The notes beneath the pieces were generated by a model. The model was not told the DNA's origin and did not search any database. It saw only the letters and a list, made by a program, of their open reading frames with translations. A stretch of DNA of 64,000 bases from Triticum aestivum (taxonomy: Eukaryota > Streptophyta > Magnoliopsida > Poales > Poaceae). Below, in pieces: positions 56,851 through 64,000 of this stretch. Where the stretch lies: positions 295,186,059 through 295,250,058 of the forward strand of contig NC_057814.1 of NCBI RefSeq assembly GCF_018294505.1, given 5' to 3'. Positions within the stretch are counted from its first letter, which is position 1, and the number at the start of each line of letters is the position of its first letter. The translations under genes were made by a program, and so were the position numbers.

Positions 56851-58562
56851 TGTTGGAAATATGCCCTAGAGGCAATAATAAATGGTTATTATTATATTTC
56901 TTTGTTCATGGTAATTGTCTATTGTTCGTGCTATAATTGTGTTATCCGGAAATCATAATGCATGTGTAAATACATAGACCACAACGTGTCCCTAGTAAGC
57001 CTCTAGTTGACTAGCTCGTTGATCAACAGATAGTCATGGTTTCCTGACTATGGACCTTGGATGTCATTGATAACGGGATCACATCATTAGGAGAATGATG
57101 TGATGGACAAGACCCAATCCTACGCATAGCTCAAAGATCGTGTAGTTCGTTTGCTAGAGCTTTTCCAATGTCAAGTATCTTCTCCTTAGACCATGAGATC
57201 GTGCAATTCCCAGATACCGTAGGAGTACTTTGGGTGTGCCAAACGTCACAACGTAACTGGGTGACCATAAATGTACACTACGGGTATCTCCGAAAGTGTT
57301 TGTTGGGTTGGCCCGGATCGAGACTGGGATTTGTCACTCCGTATGACGGAGAGGTATCTCTGGGCCCACTCGGTAATGCATCATCATAATGAGCTCAATG
57401 TGACTAAGGAGTTAGTCACGGGATCATGCATTGCGGTACGAGTAAAGAGACTTGCCGGTAATGAGATTGAACAAGGTATTGGGATACCGACGATCGAATC
57501 TCGGGCAAGTAACATACCGATTGACAAAGGGAATTGTATACGGAATTGATTGAATCCTCGACATCGTGGTTCATCCAATGAGATCATCGTGGAACATGTG
57601 GGAGCCAACATGGGTATCCAGATCCCGCTGTTGGTTATTGACCGGAAAGGCGTCTCGGTCATGTCTGCATGTCTCCCGAACCCGTAGGGTCTACACACTT
57701 AAGGTTCGGTGACGCTAGGGTTGTAGAGATATGAGTATGCGGAAACCCGAAAGTTGTTCGGAGTCCTGGATGAGATCCCGTATGTCACGAGGAGTTCCGG
57801 AATGGTCCGGAGGTGAAGAATTATATATAGGAAGTCCAGTTTCGGCCATCGGGAAAGTTTCGGGTGTTATCGGTATTGTACCGGGACCACCGGAAGGGTC
57901 CCGGGGGTCCACCGGGTGGGGCCACCTATCCCGGAGGGTCCCATGGGCTGAAGTGGGAAGGGAACCAGCCCTTAGTGGGCTGGGGCGCCCCCCATGGGCC
58001 TCCCCCCTGCGCCTAGGGTTGGAAACCCTAGGGTGGGGGGCGCCCCACTTGACTTGGGGGGGGGGGGAGTTTTCCCCCCTTGGCCGCCGCCCACCCCATA
58101 GATGGGTTCTTGGCCGGCGCCCCCCTCCCAGGGGGCCTATATAAAGGGGGGGAGGGAGGGCAGCAATAACACAGCCTTTGGTGCCTCCCTCCTCCCGCGC
58201 AACACCTCTCCCTCTCGCAGAAGCTTGGCGAAGCCCTGCCAAGATCCCGCTACATCCACCACCACGCCGTCGTGCTGTTGGATCTCGATCAACCTCTCCT
58301 TCCCCCTTGCTGGATCAAGAAGGAGGAGACGTCGCTGCTCCGTACGTGTGTTGAACGCGGAGGTGCCGTCCGTTCGGCACTCGGTCATCGGTGATTTGGA
58401 TCACGACGAGTACAACTCCATCAACCTCGTTCATTGGAACGCTTCCGCTCGCGATCTACAAGGGTATGTAGATGCACTCCTTTCCCCTCGTTGCTAGTAT
58501 ACTCCATAGATGGATCTTGGTGATGCGTAGGAAATTTTAAAATTCTGCTACGATCCCCAACA
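56851..58562 (+). mobile_element. Angela-2 3' LTR (1712 bp)
   Basis: Starts TGTTGGAAATATGCCC and ends CGATCCCCAACA. TATA box near 58137-58147. Small G-run length changes (near 58057) separate it from the 5' copy. Confidence 0.9.
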
Positions 58563-58567
58563 TAATA

Positions 58568-58731
58568 CACCATATCGGTGGCCCGAACCAGTATAAACTC
58601 TGGTGTCTCTCGTTCTTCGGGTTCGTCGAGCTAGGCCTTGCGATTTGGCGACAGCAATCTAGGGAGAGAGATCTTCGTGCGCACCCCAGCGTTCGAACCT
58701 CAAGGGTTTTGCCAGAACCCGAAATCCGACA
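58568..58731 (+). mobile_element. Gypsy-2 5' LTR, part 2
   Basis: Resumes CACCATATCGGTGGCCCG and ends GAAATCCGACA. It matches 7753-7913. Confidence 0.9.
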
Positions 58732-58757
58732 TTTGGTGCGCCAGGTAGGGGTGCACC
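58732..58757 (+). other. Gypsy-2 primer-binding-site region
   Basis: TTTGGTGCGCCAGGTAGGGG follows the LTR, one base different from the sequence at 7914. Confidence 0.65.
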
Positions 58758-58807
58758 GAAGCTTTCCTTCCGTCGATTATGCTTTGCCATCACCGCGTCT
58801 CGCCCTC

Positions 58808-59865
58808 ATGGCCAGCGCTGCTCTTCCGGCTGCGACGACTGATGTCCGTGGCTGGGCCAGGGGGCTCCGAGCCTTGGCCCCCACCTTGCGGGAGGTGCAG
58901 TGGCCGCCCAAGTTCAAGCCAGAGATGCCGCCGCGCTACAACGGCGCGGCGGACCCATCGGCTTTCCTGCTGGCGTACGAGGAAGCCGTCCTTAAGGCTT
59001 GGGTCGACGACAAGGTCATGGCCAACTGGCTTCCCATGGCCCTCACTGGGGCACCGCGCTCCTGGCTGCTCAACCTCCCAGGATCTACGGTGACATCTTG
59101 GGGGGACCTGCGCAGCCTCTTCGCAGAGCGCTTCGCAGTACCGGCGCCCCACGCTCTCGCGGCCCTCCTTGGAAGCTTGCAAACGTCGCCCTCGGACCGT
59201 CATGCCAAGGCGTTCTTTCGTCAGATCGGCGCTGCCTCCACGCGGCAAGGGGCTCCTCCAGGTTGGGTGGCGCCCCAGTCCGACCTGACCTTCGACTTGG
59301 GAGATCATCCCGTCACCACTGTTGGCTCGGGCGTGCTCCCAATGCTTTGCACGCCCACAATCTGCAGCGTGGCCATTACCAAAACCCTCATCGATGGCGG
59401 CGACGGCCTCAACATGCTCTCTGTGGAGGCTTTTGGCCTCCTTCACGTACCGCTCGAGCGGCTCCGCACCAGCAAGCCCTTCTCTGGGTTGGCGGCGGCT
59501 TCTCCAGCCCCCTGGGGCAGATCTGTCTTCCCGTGACCTTCGGCACCCGTGACAACTACCGCACGGAGCTGATCGACTTCGACATCACCCGCATCGTCCT
59601 TCCGTACAACGCCATCCTCGAGTACCCAGCTCTGGCTCAGTTTATGGTGGCGACCCATCCGGCCTATAACCTCATGAAGATGCCCGGGAGCAAGGGCGTC
59701 CTGACCGTGGTTGGAGATACCAAGGAGGCTCTGGTGGCGCTCAAGCTGGCCCTCAAGACCGCCGCGACGGTGCACCCGGCCGACAAGGCCACCTCTGGAG
59801 TTAAGGAGGCCGCACCGGCCAAGAAGAAGCAGTTGTTCACTAAAGATCGAGCAGAAACAAGGTAG
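58808..59865 (+). pseudogene. Gypsy-2 shortened gag fused to protease
   Basis: The ATG at 58808 is preferred, because the open frame upstream begins inside the LTR end. The gag core is seen in FKPEMPPRYNGAADPSAFLL, ANWLPMALTGAPRSWLLNLP and SWGDLRSLFAERFAVP. It passes in frame, after GAPPGW, into a protease region FDLGDHPVTT and ITKTLIDGGDGLNMLS (59380-59420). No zinc knuckle lies between, so the gag C-terminus is missing. A frameshift near 59505 moves the protease end (LPVTFGTRDNYRTELIDFDI) to another frame, which ends at a TAG at 59863. Similar protease sequence stands at 13689-14588 on the minus strand. Not functional as it stands. Confidence 0.7.
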
Positions 59866-60753
59866 GTGCTGGTCAGGGAAGATGGGTCTTCTGGAGCCAC
59901 CTTCACCATAGGTGCCAACCTCGACTCAGATCAAGAGGAAGCATTGGTCAAGTTCTTGCGCGCAAACAAGGAGGTATTCGCTTGGGAGCCCGATCAGCTG
60001 GTAGGGGTCCCAAGAGGGGTGAAGCGCCTCACCATCAGGGCCGACTCGCAGCTTCTCGTAAACCTCTCCAACAAGGTATATGAGCCAAGGGACGAGCACA
60101 TGGAGGCATACCTTGCGGAGGTACGCAAAATGGAAAAGCAGTTCTTGGGCCTGGAATTGCAGCACGTGCCCCGCGACACCAACAAGGAGGCCGACGACAT
60201 TGCCAAGAGAGCATCCAAGCGGCTACCCCAAGAGCCGGGCGTCTTCGAGGAGCGGCTCTTCAAGCCGTCGGCAACACCACCACTTTCGAGGCCGTCTCTG
60301 CCTCGGGAGGAGCTCCCCCAACCACCTGCCTCAGGAGCCCTGGCCTGCGGCCCGACCTCAGGAGCGCGCCTAATCCTGGCGCTCGAGCCTCAGGAGGGGT
60401 GCTGGACCAAGGAATTCAAGGAGTACCTGACGCAAGGGGCGCTGCCGGAGAAGGAGGAGGACACGGAGCGCGTGGCTCGGCAGGCCACAGCCTACTGCAT
60501 CCAAGACGGTGAGTTATACAGGAAGCGGCCAAATGATGTTACCTTGCGTTGTATCTCCAGGGAACAGGGGAAAGAGCTGCTAGCTGACATACACGGCAGA
60601 GACTGCGGGCGCCACTCGTCATCACGAACCCTCGTCGGCAAGGCATTCCACAGTGGGTTCTATTGGCCTACAGCACTCAACGACGCGACTGAGCTGGTGA
60701 AGTCCTGTGAGGCCTATCAATTCCACGCCAAGCAGATCCATCAGCCGGCATAG
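59866..60753 (+). pseudogene. Gypsy-2 pol, RT deleted: RT linker joined to RNase H tail and integrase zinc domain
   Basis: Open frame of 295 aa. It starts with the segment before RT (ANKEVFAWEPDQLVGVPR) and at about 60015 jumps directly to an RNase H C-terminus (ADSQLLVNLSNKVYEP, LGLELQHVPRDTNKEADDIA). The entire RT with its YVDD motif and most of RNase H are absent, yet the frame stays open. A linker follows, then the integrase zinc-binding region with CGRHSSSRTLVGKAF and KSCEAYQFH; the second Cys of the usual CEAC is Tyr here. A TAG at 60751-60753 ends the frame just before the integrase core. A GGGGT at both sides of the junction suggests a deletion at microhomology. Confidence 0.7.
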
Positions 60754-61641
60754 GGCCTCCAGACCATCCCACTCTCGTGGCCGTTTGCGGTCTGGGGGCT
60801 GGATATCCTGGGGCCGTTCCCTCGAGCGCCTGGGGGCTACCGCTACCTCTATGTCGCCATCGACAAGTTCACCAAGTCGGCGGAGGTAGAAGCCGTCCGC
60901 ACCATCCCGGCCGGGTCCGCGGTCAAGTTCATCAAGGGTCTCGTGAGCCGGTTCGGGGTCCCCAACCGCATCATCACCGACAACGGCTCGCAGTTTACTA
61001 GCAATCTCTTCAGGACATATTGTGCTAACCTTGGAACGCAGATCTGCTACGCTTCGGTGGCACACCCCAGAAGCAATGGTCAGGCCGAACGCGCCAACGC
61101 GGAGGACCTGAGAGGCCTCAAGACCAGGACCTTCAAGAAGAAGCTCGAGGCCTGCGGCAAGGGCTGGCACGATGAGCTCCAGTCTGTGTTGTGGTCCATC
61201 CGCACCACCGCCACCAAGCCAACAGGCGAGACCCCGTTCTTCCTCGTCTACGGAGCAGAAGCGGTTCTCCCTCACGAGGTCAAGCATCGCTTCGCGTGGG
61301 TCCTGGCGTTTGATGAAATGCATCAGGACGCCATGCGGGGGATGGACCTTGTGCTGGGGGAGGAACACCGCCATGAAGCCACGCTTCGAGCGGCAAGATA
61401 CCAGCAGGTGCTGCGGCGGTACCACTGCCGCAGCGTGCGCCCTAGGACGCTCGAGGTGGGTGACCTCTTCCTAAGGCGGGTGCTCTCCAGGGAAGGGCTG
61501 CACAAGCTCTCGCCCATGTAGGAGGGCCCGTTTAGGGTCGCCCACGTCTCCAGGCCTGGCGCCGCGCACCTGGAGACGCAGGACGGGGTCCCCATCCAGA
61601 ACGCCTGGAACATCCAGCACCTCCGGAAGTTCTACCCATGA
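60754..61641 (+). pseudogene. Gypsy-2 integrase core with intact DDE triad
   Basis: It continues in the same frame after the stop. WGLDILGPF gives the first Asp (60802-60804), RIITDNGSQF the second (60979-60981) and NGQAERAN the Glu (61087-61089), a D,D-35-E spacing. The GKGWHDELQSVLWSIRTT and TPFFLVYGAEAVLPHEV motifs of plant gypsy integrases follow. A TAG at 61519-61521 interrupts it before the last stretch, which ends HLRKFYP and TGA at 61639-61641. No chromodomain is seen, in keeping with the Tat/Athila side of plant gypsy elements. The two stops prevent a full product. Confidence 0.8.
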
Positions 61642-62511
61642 AGAAAGGCCCAGTGCCTGTGAAGGTCTCTGCTCGTGACACTCTCACGTAATAGTGAGTG
61701 GGGCTGTAAACGCCCCGGAGTCTCAGGAGTGCCGCCCTCAGGCCTTGGGGGCTCCCTCCCATGTCCTAGTGGTAGCACTTAGCTCCGCGCTGGTGAGAAG
61801 AAAAGAAGACTAGACTAGGTGCCGGACGCGGCTTTTCATTTGCTTTCATAGTTGGCTTGCCTCTCTTCAATTAAAATTTGCTTTCTTGTGTTCCTTGCCG
61901 GTTTGGTTCCATCGCCTTTTGCCTCCGCCTCTTCTTTTGGTTCCTTGTTTCGACCTGTACTCTCTCTCTCGCATGCCTCGCGAGGGGGCTGGACAGGTGC
62001 CTTCATGAGTGTTTTTCCTGTTTTTCACGAGGCGCCCTTGTTCGAGCTCGTAAGCTGGCGCACTTCTCTCAATCCGTGCCTCTCGGGTACCGCAATGCGA
62101 AGCGCTGGATCATGGCCACCAGCGCCTGCGACCAGGGCTCGGAAGAATAAGAGTTTCCTAACGAATTTTTGCAGGTCCAAGATGCCTTCCAGGCGAAGGA
62201 GGCCTCGCTAGGTACTGGGAAACACGCACCTCACGAGGCGAGAACTACTTAGAGCATGTCAAGCTAAGTTATTTCTACGCGCCTACATAAAATGTTAATG
62301 CTGTAACGCGACACAGGAACAATAAACATAGCATAGCAACTTGAAAACCATGGTTCGTTGCATACCCCTACGGGGCCCCATACTTGTCTCTCTCTTAATG
62401 CGGGAAGGAAAGGAAGAACAAAACAAAAGTGGCGCATGCCCCTGCAGCAGCTCGCGAGGATAGACCCATGGCGCTCCCCCGAGCTCAGTCGGACCCCTCC
62501 TCGCGCTTCAC
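61642..62511 (+). other. Gypsy-2 3' untranslated internal region
   Basis: 870 bp without a recognisable gene. 61650-61835 matches 9125-9305 closely. Short frames (61852-62211, 61878-62150) are Leu/Ser-rich and unassigned. CTCGCGAG or CTCACGAG motifs recur (for example 61978, 62451). It is truncated by the LTR at 62512. Confidence 0.55.
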
Positions 62512-64000
62512 TGCTACCTCTTGAGCACTGTGTTGGTTTTCCCTTGAAGAGGAAAGGGTGATGCAGTAAAACAGCGTAAGTATTTCCCTCAGTTTTTCAG
62601 AACCAACGTATCAATCCAGTAGGAGGCCACACACGAATCCCTCGCACCTACACAAACAAATAAAATCCTCGCAACCAACGCAATAAAGGGGTTGTCAATC
62701 CCTTCACGGTCACTTACGAAAGTGAGATCTGATAGATATGATAAGATAATATTTTTCGTATTTTTATGATAAAGATGCAAAGTAAAATAAAAGGCAATAA
62801 AAATAGCTAAGTGTTGGAAGATTAATATGATGGAAAATAGACCCGGTGGCCATAGGTTTCACTAGTGGATTCTCTCGAGAGCATAAGTATTACGGTGGGC
62901 AAACAAATTACTGTTGAGCAATTGACAGAATTGAGCATAGTTATGAGAATATCTAGGTATGGTCATGTATATAGGCATCACGTCCGCGACAAGTAGACCG
63001 ACTCCTGCCTGCATCTACTACTATTACTCCACACATCGACCGCTATCCAGCATGCATCTAGAGTATTAAGTTCAAAAGAATAGAGTAACGCTTTAAGTAA
63101 GATGACATGATGTAGAGGGATAAACTCATGCAATATGATATAAACCCCATCTTGTTATCCTCGATGGCAACAATACAATACGTGCCTTGCTGCCCCTACT
63201 ATCACTGGGAAAGGACACCGCAAGATTGAACCCAAAGCTAAGCACTTCTACTATTGCAAGAAAGATCAATCTAGTAGGCCAAACCAAACTGATAATTCGA
63301 AGAGACTTGCAAAGATAACCAATCATACATAAAAGAATTCAGAGAAGATTCAAATATTGTTCATAGATAAACTTGATCATAAACCCACAATTCATCGATC
63401 TCAACAAACACACCGCAAAAGAAGATTACATCGAATAGATCTCCACAAGAGAGGGGGAGAACATTGTATTGAGATCCAAAGAGAGAGAAGAAGCCATCTA
63501 GCTAATAACTATGGACCTGAAGGTCTAAGGTAAACTACTCACACATCATCAGAGAGGCTATGGTGTTGATGTAGAAGCCCTCCGTGATCGATGCCCCCTC
63601 CGGCGGAGCTCTGGAAAAGGCCCCAAGATGGGATCTCACGGGTACAGAAGGTTGCGGCGGTGGAATTAGTTTTTTGGCTCCGTATCTGGTAGTTTGGGGG
63701 TACGTAGGTATATATAGGAGGAAGAAGTACGTCGGTGGAGCAACATGGGCCCCACGATGGTGGAGGGCGCGCCTGGGGGTAGGCGCGCCCCCCTACCTCG
63801 TGCCTTCCTGGTTGCTTTCTTGACGTAGGGTCCAAGTCCTCTGGATCACGTTTGTTCCAAAAATCACGTTCCCGAAGGTTTCATTCCGTTTGGACTCCGT
63901 TTGATATTCTTTTTCTGCGAAACTCTGAAATAGGCAAAAAACAGCAATTCTGGGTTGGGCCTCCGGTTAATAGGTTAGTCCCAAAAATAATATAAGTGTA
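62512..64000 (-). mobile_element. Sabrina/WHAM-type gypsy LTR, incomplete at the window edge, minus orientation
   Basis: The plus strand starts TGCTACCTCTTGAGCACTG, the reverse complement of the end of the LTR at 2610-4187, and follows it to within about 85 bp of its start before the window ends. The TATA-like CTATATATACC is on the minus strand near 63705-63716. The preceding 5 bp are ttcac. Whether it is a solo LTR or part of a complete element cannot be seen. Confidence 0.85.

Larger units (their letters stand above)
49851..58562 (+). mobile_element. Angela/BARE1/WIS-group Copia element 2 (8.7 kb, nearly intact)
   Basis: The LTRs at 49851-51555 and 56851-58562 are alike. Flanks are tatta (49846-49850) and taata (58563-58567), a 5-bp duplication with one mismatch. 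Gag-pol is complete in content but broken by two small deletions. It is the better preserved of the two Angela-type elements in the window. Confidence 0.9.
49132..62511 (+). mobile_element. Gypsy element 2, RT-less derivative (with nested Angela-2)
   Basis: The 5' LTR is at 49132-49850 plus 58568-58731 (883 bp). PBS-like sequence is at 58732, a shortened gag-protease at 58808-59865, an RNase H tail and integrase at 59866-61641, and a 3' untranslated region follows. The flank before it is ccttc. The 3' LTR is not in the window; the sequence is cut by another LTR at 62512. Without Angela-2 about 4.7 kb is visible. Confidence 0.75.

Noticed and set aside
1..64000. Host protein-coding genes, tRNA or rRNA genes
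   Set aside because: Every sizeable coding frame maps to gag, pol or an accessory ORF of a retroelement; no cloverleaf-like or rRNA-like sequence was recognised by eye, though a tRNA scan was not possible.

Overview
The window is plant nuclear DNA from a grass of the wheat/barley tribe (Triticeae). No host gene is visible. Essentially every stretch can be assigned to LTR retrotransposons, most of them broken and nested in one another. The tribe is inferred from two Copia elements whose LTRs begin like the Angela/BARE1/WIS group, from several very long (about 4 kb) LTRs of the Sukkula/LARD kind, and from Ty3/gypsy elements with an about 885-bp LTR starting TGTCGGCGTCC. Family names are recalled, not searched, so treat them as provisional.

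Region 1 (1-17099) is a mosaic of one gypsy family. It holds four copies or pieces of its LTR (946-1830 minus, 7028-7913 plus, 9826-10158 plus partial, 16256-17099 minus), gag, protease and RT remnants on the minus strand (13081-15916), and genes lying antisense to gag-pol. These antisense genes are a B3-like ORF with its own TATA box (2073-4548), split by a solo LTR (2610-4187), and three copies of a coiled-coil ORF (1-945 plus, 5352-6695 minus, 10159-11609 plus). Two of the coiled-coil copies are the arms of a 2-kb inverted repeat (4804-6806 / 10158-12157). No LTR pair here has matching target-site duplications (TSDs), so the block was rearranged after insertion.

Region 2 (17100-22141) is the 3' end of a Sirevirus-like Copia element: repeated polypurine tracts, a PPT, and an LTR with seven palindromic motifs. 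A long non-coding LTR (18904 onward) is inserted into it.

Region 3 (22142-48684) is a decayed Angela-group element inserted in that long LTR. Its 3' LTR is interrupted by a 17.8-kb non-coding LARD-like element (30382-48172, TSD gttgg) with three LTRs and two internal domains. The last of those LTRs carries a further 4.0-kb solo LTR (43888-47893, TSD agaac).

Region 4 (48685-64000) returns to the long LTR for 447 bp and then enters a second gypsy element (49132 to at least 62511). That element has deleted its reverse transcriptase but kept protease, an RNase H tail and a DDE integrase. Its 5' LTR holds a younger Angela-group element (49851-58562) with an almost complete polyprotein broken by two small deletions. 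The window ends inside another about 1.5-kb LTR (62512-64000), an inverted relative of the solo LTR at 2610-4187.

The insertion order can therefore be read as Sirevirus-like LTR, then long LTR, then Angela-1, then LARD, then solo LTR; and in parallel long LTR, then gypsy-2, then Angela-2. I found no wholly new gene system. The most unusual items are the three-LTR LARD, the antisense B3-like and coiled-coil genes of the gypsy family, the RT-less gypsy with an intact integrase triad, and short motifs shared between unrelated long LTRs.
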